Below, piece after piece: positions 34,615-47,653 of a stretch of 64,000 nt of DNA. The translations under genes were made by a program, and so were the position numbers. How positions within the stretch are numbered: position 1 is the first letter of the stretch; every line of letters begins with the position of its first letter. The notes under the pieces are model-generated. The model saw only the letters and a list, made by a program, of their open reading frames with translations. It made no database searches and was not told the DNA's origin. The stretch covers positions 124,001 through 188,000 of the forward strand of contig NZ_RQET01000008.1 of the NCBI RefSeq assembly GCF_004769195.1, given 5' to 3'. The DNA comes from Leptospira fletcheri. Lineage in GTDB: Bacteria > Spirochaetota > Leptospiria > Leptospirales > Leptospiraceae.

Positions 34615-34672
34615 ATGATAGGATGTACAGTCCTATAATCCCCCTCGGATCCCTACCTGCAAGTAAAAATCT

Positions 34673-35689
34673 ATGAACATCGAGGCAAAGTTCGAAGACC
34701 AACCGAGTTATCGCGAGAGACTGAAAATTTTCTATCTTCGCGCTCGTTCGAACTGGGCGAAATTTCGGGACAAAGGCTCGCGAAAAATTTCCGTACTCCT
34801 CGTTCCCCACGACCAGGAAGCGGTCTTAAATCTGGAAGTCAGCGTGTTCATGGCGATTTTTTTGGCCGTTCTCGCCGGAGTGCTTTTCTTACTGGCTGCC
34901 GCTTTCGTGATCTACATGAATTTCTTTTTCGAGCCCGACAAGGAATTGATTCAAAAAACGGACAACAACGTAGGACTCTTTCTATACTACGACTCCTTGC
35001 TAAAGGACGCGAAAAAAGAAATTTCCGGATTGGAGCGAAAGACGGAACAGTTGAACCTCGTGGCCTGGGATGAAGTTCCTTGGAAACGCATCCTGACTTT
35101 CGACTATGTGCCGGAGTTCAGCCTGGAAAAGCAAGTACCGGAATCATCGACTAACATGAATTTGTATCAAGATACGGTGGAAGGATTTGCGGAACGGAAC
35201 ATCGAACTTTTCAAAATCAAACACGCTTTCCAAAACGCCTTCGACTATCTGGAAGAGAGAGAATCCATTCTCTATGCCATGCCTCGAGGACGGCCTTTGA
35301 AACCGGGAGTGGGTTTCGTCACTTCTACGTTCGGAGGTAGGGTGGATCCTTTCGGTTTAGTCCCGCTGGGGGAATTCCATTCCGGAATCGATTTTGCCGC
35401 CGGAGAAGGAACTCCTATTTACGCCACTGCGCCCGGAGTCGTAGTAGATAACGGACAGTCCGCGGGCGGATTGGGCCGGAGCATTCGCATCAATCATTTG
35501 AACGGATTTTATACTGTCTACGGACACTGTTCCCAGATTCTGGTGTCTAAGGATCAGATCGTGAATCGCGGAGATCTGATCGGACTCGTGGGATCCACGG
35601 GAAAAGCGACGGGACCTCACGTTCATTACGAAGTGCATATCGGATACGATCCCTCTATGGATCCTGCGGAATTCGTAAATATGGAATGA
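34673..35689 (+). CDS. M23-family (LytM-type) peptidase
   Basis: 338 aa. A cytoplasmic N-terminus of about 55 residues is followed by one membrane segment (about 57-82), then a periplasmic helical stretch and a C-terminal M23 domain (about 205-335). Zn ligands are in FHSGIDFAA and GPHVHYEVH, with GHCSQI between, so all motif residues for an active endopeptidase are kept. It would cut peptidoglycan cross-bridges or activate amidases. Lgt lies 76 bp downstream. Confidence 0.9.
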   Translation: MNIEAKFEDQPSYRERLKIFYLRARSNWAKFRDKGSRKISVLLVPHDQEAVLNLEVSVFMAIFLAVLAGVLFLLAAAFVIYMNFFFEPDKELIQKTDNNVGLFLYYDSLLKDAKKEISGLERKTEQLNLVAWDEVPWKRILTFDYVPEFSLEKQVPESSTNMNLYQDTVEGFAERNIELFKIKHAFQNAFDYLEERESILYAMPRGRPLKPGVGFVTSTFGGRVDPFGLVPLGEFHSGIDFAAGEGTPIYATAPGVVVDNGQSAGGLGRSIRINHLNGFYTVYGHCSQILVSKDQIVNRGDLIGLVGSTGKATGPHVHYEVHIGYDPSMDPAEFVNME

Positions 35690-35765
35690 TCGCCATGACC
35701 TCGAAATTCCTTCCGTTTCGAGAAAGAAAAATTACAAGGAAAGAACCAAATCCAAAGTAGGTAAT

Positions 35766-36740
35766 ATGTTCGAAGTTATCCCCGTACCCAAATGGCTCAT
35801 GAGCTTTGTTCAGGAGTATATCAGCAGAGACTGGCACGGATTGTCCACGTTCAGCCTTTTAGTCGTACTCGCGTTTTTAGCCGCCTCTTATCTTCTACCC
35901 AAGGAACTGGAACGTAGAGGTTTGGAACCGGAGCATTCGGACTGGCTATTGATTCTGGCAGTCATCGGGACTCTGGTAGGAGCGAAGATATTCTTTATCT
36001 TCGAGATCTGGGACCAGGTCTTCGTGGAGACTCCGGGCTTCGACGGAAAATACCTTTATCCGATGACCCACTATAACGGTTTTCCGGGAAGACCGGGTTT
36101 ATGGAGCAGTCTCTTTTCCGGGAGCGGCTTGGTCTTTTACGGCGGGTTCCTATTCGGACTTGCTTTCGTTACTCTCTACGTAATGAAACACAAGTTGGAC
36201 GTAAAAGCGTATTTGGATGCGGCGGTTCCCAGTATGGCGATCGGTTATGCCATCGGTCGCCTGGGTTGTTTCGTTTCCGGAGACGGATGCTACGGCTTTG
36301 CGACGGACGTGAGAATCCCGTTACTCGTATTCAATTACGACGGAGCTCATCCTTCCGGCGTCCCCGTCTGGAACACCCCGATCATGGAATCTGCGGTTTC
36401 TTTTCTCTATTTCGCATATTTCCAAGGATGGGCTAGATTTCAGAATTTCCGTAAATTCAGCTTGGGAGCTCAGTACCTGATTCTACACGGAATCGCAAGG
36501 TTGAGCGTGGAATTCCTGAGAGTCAACAAGGCGGTGATTCCTTTTACCGAGCCTCCGAAATTGGTGAACATTCCGGCGGCGGACGGAAATCCCGAATTTC
36601 TCTCCGGCTATTATTGGCACGGCTTTTCCCAGTCGCAGTATGTTTCCATCGCCCTGATCCTAGTAGGGATCTATTTTCTGGTTCGGTGGAAGCTTTGGGA
36701 AAAAGAAACTCCGTCGGTCTCCGCAACAGTCCGCGCTTAA
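35766..36740 (+). CDS. lgt: Prolipoprotein diacylglyceryl transferase
   Basis: 324 aa polytopic inner-membrane enzyme that transfers diacylglycerol from phosphatidylglycerol to the lipobox Cys of prolipoproteins. The signature region reads [15 protein letters not shown], a variant of the GRxGNFxNxE box. LVFYGGF and the [11 protein letters not shown] helix are conserved. The protein is somewhat longer than E. coli Lgt, with an insertion before the last membrane segment. It fits the many lipoproteins in the window. A strong terminator follows the stop. Confidence 0.92.
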   Translation: MFEVIPVPKWLMSFVQEYISRDWHGLSTFSLLVVLAFLAASYLLPKELERRGLEPEHSDWLLILAVIGTLVGAKIFFIFEIWDQVFVETPGFDGKYLYPMTHYNGFPGRPGLWSSLFSGSGLVFYGGFLFGLAFVTLYVMKHKLDVKAYLDAAVPSMAIGYAIGRLGCFVSGDGCYGFATDVRIPLLVFNYDGAHPSGVPVWNTPIMESAVSFLYFAYFQGWARFQNFRKFSLGAQYLILHGIARLSVEFLRVNKAVIPFTEPPKLVNIPAADGNPEFLSGYYWHGFSQSQYVSIALILVGIYFLVRWKLWEKETPSVSATVRA

Positions 36741-36742
36741 CG

Positions 36743-36776
36743 AAAAAAAGGACTCCGACAACGGAGTCCTTTTTTA
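36743..36776. terminator. Bidirectional terminator between lgt and dsbD
   Basis: GGACTCCG, loop ACAA, CGGAGTCC flanked by A7 on the left and T6 on the right, so it can end both convergent genes. It begins just after the lgt stop and reaches the dsbD stop. Confidence 0.92.
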
Positions 36777-38162
36777 TTCTTCCATCTTTGCCTGAACGGA
36801 TTCGCCTCTTAGAGTCCGGATCATATCCGGAATGTTCAAGTAGTTATTCGTCTTATACAAAACGGTTCCGGTGGAAGAAAAGATCACGAAGAAAGGCAAT
36901 CCGATTTTGAGTTCCGGAAATCTAGGATCGTCCTGAAACTTCGGAAACACATGATCGTCGTCCTTGATTTTTAAGAGAACGGCTTTGTTCAGCACCTCAT
37001 TCAATTCCGGATCGGAGAGAGTGAGCTCCTCGAACTCCCTGCAATTCGTGCACCAATCGGCATAAAAATCCACGAATAGAAGGCGACCCTCTGATTTCGC
37101 AAGTTCGAACGCTGCCTCGGAAGTCCGGTGCCATCCTAGATTTCCGTGGGTCTCGATCGGATCCGCATGTAAGGACGCGGGAGATTTCCCCCATCCTACA
37201 AAGTGAATTAAAATCGAAAGGGAGACGATCCCACCCGCCAATAAGAGGGCCTTCTTCATTCTTTCCGTTTTAGGAAGAACCTGACTCTGGTAAAAAAAAC
37301 AGGCAGCCAAAATTCCCAGAGCGATCGCCAGCACACCGAAACTGGAAATACGATCCATCCCCCAGAGCTTCATCGCCTTATCGTAATACATCCAGGCGAA
37401 ATAAAATACGACTCCTCCGAGTGCGAACTGGATCCATTTCATCCACTTACCGGATTTCGGTAAGTGGAGCCCGAACACTCCAATCAATAAAAACGGAACT
37501 CCGAGACCGAGACCGAACAAACTCATTTTCAGAGAAGCTAACACTAAGGAAGACGCGGAAACTTCCTCCACTCCCGCAGATACCTGGATCAGTATGGCCA
37601 CTACGACCGGGCCCACGCAGGGAGAAGACAAAAAGCCGGCACCCATTCCTAAAAAGAACGTCCCCTTCCAGCCTGGAACCTTCTTATCTTCTTTCGAGGT
37701 AAACGTAGGAAGACGGATCAGATTTATGGAACCTATCGCTAAGAGAAAGATCAAAAGGGAAAGGATCAGGTTCGTGACTGGAAACCTGAGGATCGTATTG
37801 AAGGCTCCTCCGGTGAGTCCGGCCAAAAGACCGAAGCAAAGATACATGAAAGCGAGTCCGAAATAATACAGAAACGGATGTAGGATCTTGCTCTTTCCGC
37901 ATTCTCCCCGATTCTGTATGATCCCTACCGTGATCGGATACAATGGGTAAACGCAAGGGAGAAGGCTCGCCAAAAAACCGCCGGCAAATAGGAAAAAAGC
38001 CCCGAAAACGGTAAAAGAGGAATGATCTACACCCGATTCGATCCATCGGTTCAAGGACTGTAGAGTCCCTCCGGAAGAGAAACTTTCGGCAAAGATGGGT
38101 GTGGAAAAAAGAAAGGGGAATTGTAAAAAAAAGAATCTGGAAAGTTTCACATTCTGTATCAC
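36774..38162 (-). CDS. DsbD-like thiol:disulfide interchange protein without the alpha domain
   Basis: 462 aa. A signal peptide (to about residue 25) and only about 25 periplasmic residues precede an eight-segment CcdA/DsbD-beta membrane domain, with redox Cys in LLPCVYPLYP and FLSSPCVGPV. A C-terminal thioredoxin domain has the WCTNC motif (about residue 375). It carries electrons from cytoplasmic thioredoxin to periplasmic acceptors. The immunoglobulin-like alpha domain of E. coli DsbD is missing, so another periplasmic partner is needed; the SCO or other exported Cys proteins are candidates. Confidence 0.9.
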   Translation of the reverse strand: MIQNVKLSRFFFLQFPFLFSTPIFAESFSSGGTLQSLNRWIESGVDHSSFTVFGAFFLFAGGFLASLLPCVYPLYPITVGIIQNRGECGKSKILHPFLYYFGLAFMYLCFGLLAGLTGGAFNTILRFPVTNLILSLLIFLLAIGSINLIRLPTFTSKEDKKVPGWKGTFFLGMGAGFLSSPCVGPVVVAILIQVSAGVEEVSASSLVLASLKMSLFGLGLGVPFLLIGVFGLHLPKSGKWMKWIQFALGGVVFYFAWMYYDKAMKLWGMDRISSFGVLAIALGILAACFFYQSQVLPKTERMKKALLLAGGIVSLSILIHFVGWGKSPASLHADPIETHGNLGWHRTSEAAFELAKSEGRLLFVDFYADWCTNCREFEELTLSDPELNEVLNKAVLLKIKDDDHVFPKFQDDPRFPELKIGLPFFVIFSSTGTVLYKTNNYLNIPDMIRTLRGESVQAKMEE

Positions 38163-38465
38163 TCGAAATCCACTCGTCCGCCGTCGGTTCCAGAATATTT
38201 ATTCCGCAAAAGGCAGGTTCTTTCCATTGTTTTTCCCACCTAGATACCGACAAACGTCTCTTGGGTCAATTCGGAATCCCGACCGATTTCCCTCCGTCCT
38301 AACAGTTGGACTGGATTCGGAAAGGAATGGCAGCAAAAAGGCCTTCCGGTCTCCTTGATTTTTGTTCCCAACGGGAAAAACCGAGTCCGCTTGGTCCAGA
38401 ACGTCGACTATGCCCTTCCCGCCCCTTTTTGAGGGTTTTAGACCGACACGATTTTGCCGATAGAA
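38163..38465. other. Divergent intergenic region
   Basis: About 300 bp between dsbD and the helical secreted-protein gene. It must hold both promoters. No repeat, hairpin or clear -35/-10 pair was recognised, and the short open frames here have no coding features. Confidence 0.5.
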
Positions 38466-39236
38466 ATGCTAATGAAGGGGAAATTTCCGACCAAGAAATC
38501 GAAGGGCGCAGCGTTGGTTTTGCTAGCTCTGGTCCTATCGGGAAATTCCGGACTTTCGCCCGTTCCGGTTTCGATCAGCACAGAACCGGACCTGGACTAC
38601 AATTACGAATACGAAAAAAACGGACCGTATACGAAATTCTCGGATTGGGTCCCTTACAAGCTACACAAATGGGAACCGAAGTTTCTGGAAGATTACTACG
38701 AAATGTACGGTTTGAAGCTGCATTACAAGGAAAATGAACTCCGTAGAAACATATTCTTCCTCAAGGCTGGCTTGAACCGCAGATTCCGCCACCCTCGAAA
38801 CGCGCTTTGCCAGGTAAAGAACGAGGAAGAATATCACAAGTACCGGTTGCTTCTCTTCATGCACTTGAATCTCCAGATCATGCGGTCCTACATGCGCATC
38901 GCTTCCCAGTTCGACAAAAGGCATCTCTATTTTTACAATCTGGACTTCGCGCACGAACTCAAACAATCCTTCGAAGTCGCCGACGGATTTTACCAGGAAG
39001 CCGTTCCTTATTGGGAAAAAGCGGTTCGGTATGCGGATGAGGCCTCGGAAGTGGATTCGGATCTGGATCTAGGGACGATGGAAACGGAGAGGTACGAGAT
39101 CATTACCGGGAAACTGGATTTCGGAAAAATCATCTCGGATCATCGGGGCAGACTGGAGAAAAAAAGAGCCACCGTAAAGGAATACCTAGTCAAGTATCCG
39201 GAAGCAGATAAACCCAATCTGGACCAGATTCCCTAG
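38466..39236 (+). CDS. Secreted all-helical protein, possible flagellar-coiling (Fcp) type
   Basis: About 256 aa from the ATG at 38466 or 38472; the open frame begins with a TTG at 38454. A signal peptide (KKSKGAALVLLALVLSG) precedes an acidic, aromatic-rich helical body (YGLKLHYKENELRRNIFFLKA; RYADEASEVDSDLDLGTME). There are no domain motifs I can name with certainty. The size, signal and helix content recall leptospiral FcpA/FcpB flagellar sheath proteins, but this is a weak guess. A strong terminator follows. Confidence 0.65.
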   Translation: MLMKGKFPTKKSKGAALVLLALVLSGNSGLSPVPVSISTEPDLDYNYEYEKNGPYTKFSDWVPYKLHKWEPKFLEDYYEMYGLKLHYKENELRRNIFFLKAGLNRRFRHPRNALCQVKNEEEYHKYRLLLFMHLNLQIMRSYMRIASQFDKRHLYFYNLDFAHELKQSFEVADGFYQEAVPYWEKAVRYADEASEVDSDLDLGTMETERYEIITGKLDFGKIISDHRGRLEKKRATVKEYLVKYPEADKPNLDQIP

Positions 39237-39306
39237 TTTCGCGATTCCGAAATCGCGAATCGGAAGCACGGAAATTCGACGACAAAGGAAAGTGAATCGA
39301 TAAAAC

Positions 39307-39335
39307 AAAAAACCCCGGAGAACCGGGGTTTTTTG
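39307..39335. terminator. Bidirectional terminator between the helical protein and glnA
   Basis: CCCCGG, loop AGAA, CCGGGG flanked by A6 and T6. It serves both convergent genes. Confidence 0.92.
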
Positions 39336-39354
39336 TCTCTGCTTCTTCTTTCGA

Positions 39355-40776
39355 TCAGCAGGAGTAGGTAGTGAGAAACTCGAACGGGTGCGGACGACCT
39401 TCCCAAGGCCAAATCTCGGTTTCGAATTTGTAAGCCTTGTAAGTCTGGATGAACTCTTCGGTAAACACGTTTCCTTTTTTGAAGATCTCCTTTCCGGCCA
39501 ACATGTGTTCGACCGCCTCTCTAAGAGTGTGAGGCATTTGCTGGATTCCTTTTTCACGGATTTCATCCAGAGTGAGTTCGAACAGGTCTTCCTCCCGAGG
39601 AGGTCCCGGATCGATCTTGTTCTGGATTCCGTCCAGTCCCGCCATGAGCATTGCGGAGAAAGCCAGGTAAGGATTCGCGGAAGAATCCGGAAAACGGAAT
39701 TCTACGCGTTTCGCTTTCTCTCCGTTTACGAAGGGAATACGAGCGCAAGCCGAACGGTTCTGAGCGGAGTACGCCAAAATCGCAGGAGCTTCGAATCCGG
39801 GCAGCAGACGTTTGTAGGAGTTCGTGGAAGCGTTCGTCCAAGCTGCTACTGTTTTACCGTGCTTCAACACACCGCCGGTATAATGAAGAGCGGTATCGCT
39901 CAGTCCTTGGTAGCCGTTCCCTGCGAACAGGTTTTTTCCGTCTTTCCAAATGGACTGGTGGCAGTGCATTCCGTTACCGTTATCTCCGTAGAGAGGCTTG
40001 GGCATGAAGGTCGCAGTTTTTCCCCATTTGTGAGCCACGTTCTTGACTACGTATTTCAGTTTTTGAACGTTATCTGCCGCTTCGATCAAGGTGCCGAATT
40101 TTACACCGATCTCTCCCTGTCCTTGAGCCACTTCGTGGTGAACCACGAAAGTCTCCATTCCGATTTTATGAAGCGTTTTTACGATGTCCGCACGAAGATC
40201 CACTTGGGAATCCACCGGAGCAACGGGGAAATATCCGCCCTTGGTTCCGGGACGGTGTCCGGTGTTGATGCTTCCGGGCATGTCGGTGTGGGAATTCCAG
40301 ATCCCTTCGCTGGAATCCAGCTCGTAATATTGGATGTTGATCGCGTCGCGAACTTTCAATCCGTCGAAAATAAAGAACTCGTTTTCCGGTCCGAAATACA
40401 CCGTATCGCCGATTCCGCTGGATTGCAGGTATTGAACCGCTTTTTTCGCGATGGAGCGAGGGCATTTTTCGTACGGTTGGTTTTTATAGATATCCCAAAC
40501 ATCGCAGAAAACCACCAGAGTAGGATCTGCGGTAAACGGATCCAGGAAGATGGTGGTCGGATCGGGAATCAATTGCATATCCGATTTGTCGATCGGCTGC
40601 CAAGCGGGGATGGAACTTCCGTCGAAGGGAAGACCTTTCAGAGTGTCTTCGCTTACGGAATCCACATGGTAGGATACGTGGTGCCACGCGCCTTTGATGT
40701 CCGTGAACCGGAAGTCGTAAAATAGAATCTTATTCGCTTTAGCAAAAGCGATCACCTCTGCGGCATTTTTAGCCAT
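39355..40776 (-). CDS. glnA: Glutamine synthetase type I
   Basis: 473 aa, ATP-dependent formation of glutamine from glutamate and ammonia, a dodecamer. [44 protein letters not shown] and the active-site loop NRSACARIP are all in place. The adenylylation Tyr of the E. coli enzyme (NLYDL) is Phe here (F399 in [10 protein letters not shown]), so control by GlnE cannot work at that site. A consensus sigma-54 promoter lies upstream, making transcriptional nitrogen control likely. Confidence 0.96.
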   Translation of the reverse strand: MAKNAAEVIAFAKANKILFYDFRFTDIKGAWHHVSYHVDSVSEDTLKGLPFDGSSIPAWQPIDKSDMQLIPDPTTIFLDPFTADPTLVVFCDVWDIYKNQPYEKCPRSIAKKAVQYLQSSGIGDTVYFGPENEFFIFDGLKVRDAINIQYYELDSSEGIWNSHTDMPGSINTGHRPGTKGGYFPVAPVDSQVDLRADIVKTLHKIGMETFVVHHEVAQGQGEIGVKFGTLIEAADNVQKLKYVVKNVAHKWGKTATFMPKPLYGDNGNGMHCHQSIWKDGKNLFAGNGYQGLSDTALHYTGGVLKHGKTVAAWTNASTNSYKRLLPGFEAPAILAYSAQNRSACARIPFVNGEKAKRVEFRFPDSSANPYLAFSAMLMAGLDGIQNKIDPGPPREEDLFELTLDEIREKGIQQMPHTLREAVEHMLAGKEIFKKGNVFTEEFIQTYKAYKFETEIWPWEGRPHPFEFLTTYSC

Positions 40777-40850
40777 TGATATGCGTCTCCTATGTTTTTC
40801 TACTAGGTGTCTCTAATTCACACGCCCGAAGCGTGATTCGTCAAAAGATA

Positions 40851-40866
40851 TGCAAAAGCCGTGCCA
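40851..40866 (-). promoter_or_regulatory. Sigma-54 (RpoN) promoter of glnA
   Basis: On the minus strand the sequence reads TGGCACGGCTTTTGCA: TGGCACG at -24, TTGCA at -12, with 10 nt between GG and GC. This is a near-perfect match to the RpoN consensus. Transcription would start near 40840, giving a leader of about 64 nt before the glnA ATG. Confidence 0.88.
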
Positions 40867-41048
40867 AATAAAGCTCCGCTTTTCCTAGCCACCAGAATGC
40901 CTTTCCCGAAACCTTAACGAAAGAAAGGAAAGCTCTTCCTGCTCACGCTAAAAATCCTTGAAGTGGAGGCAATCAGGAAAAAACTCCTCACCAATGGTTT
41001 CCCTGGAATTTTCGAAAGCAAGAATCCGCTCGCCTTTCCGCCAGCACC

Positions 41049-41065
41049 TGTACTTTAATAGTACA
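41049..41065. promoter_or_regulatory. Inverted repeat before the 409-aa gene
   Basis: TGTACT, TTAAT, AGTACA: 6-bp arms ending 19 bp before the ATG at 41085. It is placed like an operator or promoter-overlapping site; no regulator is known. Confidence 0.35.
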
Positions 41066-41084
41066 CTCCGCTCAAAACGTACTC

Positions 41085-42314
41085 ATGGACTCTCTGATGA
41101 AGGTTGATTTCATTTTTCCTTCTCCCCAGGATTTGCCGGTCCGAAACAATTCGGAAGAACAGGATCCCTCTCAACCCTTACTTGCGGCGCTGGAATGGGG
41201 AAAAGAAAACGGAGCAGATTCCGTTTCTTTTCTTCCGATCGGTACGGAAGGTTGGTCGGAAATTTCCCGTTGGGAACAATTTCCCCTGCGGATGGAAATC
41301 GTCCAAAACAAGAAAGCACTTTCGGACCTGCTTCCTCCTTTGGTTTTTCAGAACCGTCTTTTACTCTGGACTCACAGCCGCGAACCAGAAATCGCGGACA
41401 CCTTTTTTCTCGTCTCGGAGCGGATCAAAAAATTTCGCGAGCAAGCGTCGGAGCTTCTGGAACTTCCGATCTCTTCCTTTCCGAAAGTATCCTGGACGGA
41501 AGATTCGGAAGGCGCCTCCATCCTTTTATCCGATTTGTGGGAATCCCGCAAAGGTTCTCGGATTCGATCCAAGAATTTCATCCTTCCCGAGGCCTTTCTA
41601 TTTGCAAGCTCCGCGCAAAGAGACAGGATTCCGGAACTCCGTTGGACGGAATTGGAAGACGAAACGATCACACTCGTCGGAGATTTTATTTCCAGAAGAA
41701 GTCTAGGAAAATACGGGCATGTGCTCCAGGCTCTTTCCTCCTCGGAAATCACGAAAGAAAATCCGAATACCCGAGCGCATCATCCCAGGAAGATTTTTTC
41801 CGTTCCCTTCCAGCTTCTTTTGTCCGCAGCAATTTCGGCCGAGGCTTGGGAAAGATTGGTATCCTATTGTCTAGAGGAAAGGCCTCCCAAGGCGGCCATC
41901 GCGGAAAGGTTGAAAGCTTGGACGGAAAAGCAACCGGAAACGGAATCCGATTCCGGAATTCATTCCCTCTTCGAGGAAAGAACCATTTTGCTCGTGGACA
42001 AGTTCACCGGTAGAAACGACAGAAAACTTCCGGATTTTTTGGAGAAGGAATTCCGGAAAACGGAAGAGACTCGAAAACGGAAACGGGAAACCAGGTTACG
42101 GGAAATCGAAGAGGAACTCTTGCCTAGACAATTGCTTCTTGTGGAAGCACAGTCTAAGTTCGAAGGTTCCCACAACGATCGGAAACTATGGGAAGAATTC
42201 GGAAACAAATGTAGACAAAAGCTGGAAAGCCTCTTGTCCGAGCAAAGGAATCTGTCTCAGGAAGGCAGCTCTTCCAACGGAAGAAAAGCGGAGGATTGGG
42301 ATCACCTGGTTTGA
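41085..42314 (+). CDS. Hypothetical protein
   Basis: 409 aa, soluble, no signal or membrane segment. No family recognised. The N-terminal two thirds are mixed alpha/beta, with conserved-looking stretches EGASILLSDLWESRKGSRIRS and LVGDFISRRSLGKYGHVLQAL. The C-terminal third is strongly charged and helical (TEETRKRKRETRLREIEEELL), likely a coiled coil. It lies between glnA (divergent) and tRNA-Met; codon use looks like neighbouring genes, so it is a real gene of unknown role. Confidence 0.75.
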   Translation: MDSLMKVDFIFPSPQDLPVRNNSEEQDPSQPLLAALEWGKENGADSVSFLPIGTEGWSEISRWEQFPLRMEIVQNKKALSDLLPPLVFQNRLLLWTHSREPEIADTFFLVSERIKKFREQASELLELPISSFPKVSWTEDSEGASILLSDLWESRKGSRIRSKNFILPEAFLFASSAQRDRIPELRWTELEDETITLVGDFISRRSLGKYGHVLQALSSSEITKENPNTRAHHPRKIFSVPFQLLLSAAISAEAWERLVSYCLEERPPKAAIAERLKAWTEKQPETESDSGIHSLFEERTILLVDKFTGRNDRKLPDFLEKEFRKTEETRKRKRETRLREIEEELLPRQLLLVEAQSKFEGSHNDRKLWEEFGNKCRQKLESLLSEQRNLSQEGSSSNGRKAEDWDHLV

Positions 42315-42352
42315 ACATGGATTCATGGCTTGTTTTCCCCCTGGAGAAATCT

Positions 42353-42380
42353 TTGACAAGAGGGAGATTCCGAAAAAAAT
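42353..42380 (+). promoter_or_regulatory. Putative promoter of tRNA-Met
   Basis: TTGACA (42353-42358), 16 nt, AAAAAT (42375-42380). The -35 is perfect and the -10 keeps four of six consensus bases. The tRNA begins 40 bp further on. Confidence 0.5.
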
Positions 42381-42419
42381 GACGAAGAAGTCTGGAAAGG
42401 CTTCATATGAAGGAAAGAC

Positions 42420-42496
<77 letters not shown>

Positions 42497-42513
42497 CTTT
42501 TTAAGATAGGCCT

Positions 42514-42813
42514 ATGAAAAAGAATCTGCTTTTCACCCTCCTTTTCTCCTTATTCGTTTTGTTTGCCGCCACGAGCGCAAGCGCGCAAAATCCGGCTTGC
42601 GGACAAATCTGCGACTTCTACACGAACTGTGTGGAATCCCAAACAAAGAAGAAACTGACTGCGGAAGAACGCCCAAAGGCGGCTGCAAGCTGTCTCGCTA
42701 CTTGTCGCAAAAATTTTCCTGCAGTCACACAGTGTTATGAAAGCCACGCCAACCAATGCGTTCCTTTCAACAACTGTTTGATCAACGCATACAAAGCGAA
42801 AGAGAAGAAGTAA
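42514..42813 (+). CDS. Small secreted Cys-rich protein
   Basis: 99 aa. A clear signal peptide (LLFTLLFSLFVLFAATSASA, cleavage after about residue 24) leaves a mature protein of about 75 aa with eight Cys in pairs: ACGQICDFYTNC, SCLATC, TQCYE, NQCVPFNNC. The spacing suggests a small disulfide-stabilised helical hairpin fold (CHCH-like). It resembles Cys-rich secreted proteins found only in leptospires; this is from memory. It starts 17 bp after the tRNA-Met CCA. Function unknown. Confidence 0.8.
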   Translation: MKKNLLFTLLFSLFVLFAATSASAQNPACGQICDFYTNCVESQTKKKLTAEERPKAAASCLATCRKNFPAVTQCYESHANQCVPFNNCLINAYKAKEKK

Positions 42814-42861
42814 GGAATTCGGCGGCGCTAAGGAATCGGAACATCCGATTCCAGAGAGCGA

Positions 42862-43992
42862 TCAACTCTCGGCGCCCACCAGAAATCCCCGATCAAAATC
42901 CTTAAAGACCGGATCCAGTCCTTTATCGCGCAGCATGGCGAAGACTTCCGGAATCGTCCGAATATCTTCGATTTCGAACTGCTTGAGTTCGGTTCCTCCG
43001 GAATACCCTCCCGGATCCGTTCTGGATTCCACCGAGAGTTGAGTGACCGCCAATCCGGCGAGATGGTCCCTCATTTTAGAGGACTCACGGGTGGATTGCA
43101 CGATCCCGGAATCCGGCAAAAACAATCGTAAGGCGAATAGGAATCGGACGAATTCCCGATCCGAAACCGGAAGGGTTTGGTGAAAATCCCCTTCGGCCGG
43201 CCTCATTCTGGGGAGAGAGATTTGGACCGTGCTTCTCCAATACTTTTTGGAAATGTAGGATGCGTGCTCTCCCAGTTTGAACATTTCTCCGTAAGGATTC
43301 GCGAGTCCTAAAAGCGCTCCCAGGCCGATCCTTCGGAAACCGGCGGCACCTCCGCGGTCCGGCGCTTCCAATCTGTATCTCATATTCTTCTTCATGCCCC
43401 GGAGGTGATAGGAAGAATACGCATCCGGATCGTAGGTCTCCTGATAAACCACCAATCCTTCGACTCCCTCTGCAATCAGATCCGCGTAGCCTTGCGTGTC
43501 GAGAGGATAGATCTCCATGGACACCGAGTCGAAAAATTCCCGGAGAATGCGGACGGCATTTTTAATATATTCTAAATTCGTTTTGGAGTATTCCTCTCCC
43601 GTCAGAAAGAGAAGGTGGCGGATCCCTTTCCTTCTCAGGATGCCCGCTTCCTGACGGATCTCCGGTTCGCTTAACGTCCGCCGGGGAATCTTATTCTCGA
43701 AACTGAATCCGCAATAAACGCAGGAGGAACGGCATTCATTGGAAAGATACATCGGCATGAACAGGGAGACCGTATTTCCGAATCTCTTTCTCGTCCAGGA
43801 CCTGGATAAGTTCGCCATTTCCTCCAAATACGAATCGGCCGCCGGGGAAACCAAAGCCAGATAATCCTCGAAACCGACTGCCCTACCCGATGCCGACCGA
43901 TCTAGCGCGAACTCCACATCCGTTTTTGTTTTGGACAGTACCCGAGTTATGGCTTCGGAAAAAGGAATGGAATCAAAAAGTTCCGTGTACAT
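42862..43992 (-). CDS. thiH: 2-iminoacetate synthase ThiH
   Basis: 376 aa radical-SAM enzyme splitting tyrosine to dehydroglycine for the thiamine thiazole ring. The [4Fe-4S] motif is in [47 protein letters not shown] and [10 protein letters not shown] follow the family. Length is normal. Its 5' end overlaps the 3' end of thiG by 20 bp, so they are translationally coupled. Confidence 0.95.
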   Translation of the reverse strand: MYTELFDSIPFSEAITRVLSKTKTDVEFALDRSASGRAVGFEDYLALVSPAADSYLEEMANLSRSWTRKRFGNTVSLFMPMYLSNECRSSCVYCGFSFENKIPRRTLSEPEIRQEAGILRRKGIRHLLFLTGEEYSKTNLEYIKNAVRILREFFDSVSMEIYPLDTQGYADLIAEGVEGLVVYQETYDPDAYSSYHLRGMKKNMRYRLEAPDRGGAAGFRRIGLGALLGLANPYGEMFKLGEHASYISKKYWRSTVQISLPRMRPAEGDFHQTLPVSDREFVRFLFALRLFLPDSGIVQSTRESSKMRDHLAGLAVTQLSVESRTDPGGYSGGTELKQFEIEDIRTIPEVFAMLRDKGLDPVFKDFDRGFLVGAES

Positions 43993-44791
43993 TACGATTT
44001 TCTTCTTCTAAAAATCCGGTCAAAGGACTGGAAGCAGTTGCGGATTTTCGCACCGCCGCTCTGCCGGATCCATACAAATGGGAAATCCTTCCCGCCTCCG
44101 TGGCAAGCCGGAATGCGAGCCCGATTTTCCCCGGATCTTTTGCGATCGCGATTGCGGTATTTACCAGAACGGCGTCCGCCCCCAGTTCCATCGCCTGTGC
44201 AGCGTGGGAAGGTTCTCCCAATCCGGCGTCCACGACGACCGGAACCCTGGATTGTTCGATGATGATTTCCAGATTGGCAAGGGTCCTAATCCCTTGGTTC
44301 GTTCCGATCGGAGAACCCAGCGGCATGACGGTCGCACAACCCGCCTCCTCCAGATGTTTGCAAAGGATAGGATCCGCATTAATATAAGGCAATACGATAA
44401 AGCCGTCTTTTACGAGGATTTCCGCCGCCTTCAGGGTTTCGATCGGATCGGGTAAAAGATAAACCGGATCCGGCGTAACTTCCAACTTCACCCAATTCCC
44501 CGCCCCCAGCTCTCTCGCTAAGCGGGCCAATCGTACCGCTTCCTCTGCGTTTCTCGCTCCGCTCGTATTGGGAAGAAGTAGGATTTTCTTTCTATCGATA
44601 TGGGAAAGAATATCGTCGGAATTCGATTCCAGGTCCACCCTTCTCAAAGCGACGGTTACGACTTCCGTTTCGGAGGAACGTATGGCTTCCTCCATCGCCT
44701 GTCCGGAAGAGAATTTTCCCGTTCCCAGAAAAAGCCTGGAGCGAAACGACCTCCCTGCTATGACAAGTTCGTCGGATTTCGGCTGCATCAA
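43973..44791 (-). CDS. thiG: Thiazole synthase ThiG
   Basis: 272 aa TIM barrel that joins deoxyxylulose phosphate, dehydroglycine and ThiS-thiocarboxylate into the thiazole phosphate. [19 protein letters not shown], the Schiff-base Lys in [22 protein letters not shown] and [22 protein letters not shown] are diagnostic. It begins 3 bp after the smc stop. No thiS, thiF or TPP riboswitch is visible next to it, so sulfur-carrier genes must lie elsewhere. Confidence 0.96.
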   Translation of the reverse strand: MMQPKSDELVIAGRSFRSRLFLGTGKFSSGQAMEEAIRSSETEVVTVALRRVDLESNSDDILSHIDRKKILLLPNTSGARNAEEAVRLARLARELGAGNWVKLEVTPDPVYLLPDPIETLKAAEILVKDGFIVLPYINADPILCKHLEEAGCATVMPLGSPIGTNQGIRTLANLEIIIEQSRVPVVVDAGLGEPSHAAQAMELGADAVLVNTAIAIAKDPGKIGLAFRLATEAGRISHLYGSGRAAVRKSATASSPLTGFLEEENRNVHGTF

Positions 44792-44794
44792 AAA

Positions 44795-47578
<2,784 letters not shown>

Positions 47579-47653
47579 GGTTTTTTTTGTTTCTTCGGGA
47601 AATTGATTGCAAGTGACCAGAATCGGGCAGACTCTGGAATGCCTAGGAGTATT

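Larger units (their letters stand above)
40777..41084. other. Divergent control region of glnA
   Basis: The 308 bp hold a sigma-54 promoter reading toward glnA (40851-40866), a 5-bp hairpin CACGC-CCGAA-GCGTG (40821-40835) in the expected leader, and TGTACT-TTAAT-AGTACA (41049-41065) before the opposite gene. No NtrC-type site pair was recognised. Confidence 0.6.

Noticed and set aside
39388..40725. 445-codon open frame on the plus strand opposite glnA
   Set aside because: It is antisense to an intact, highly conserved glnA and its translation has no domain or natural composition; it is a mirror of glnA codon bias.
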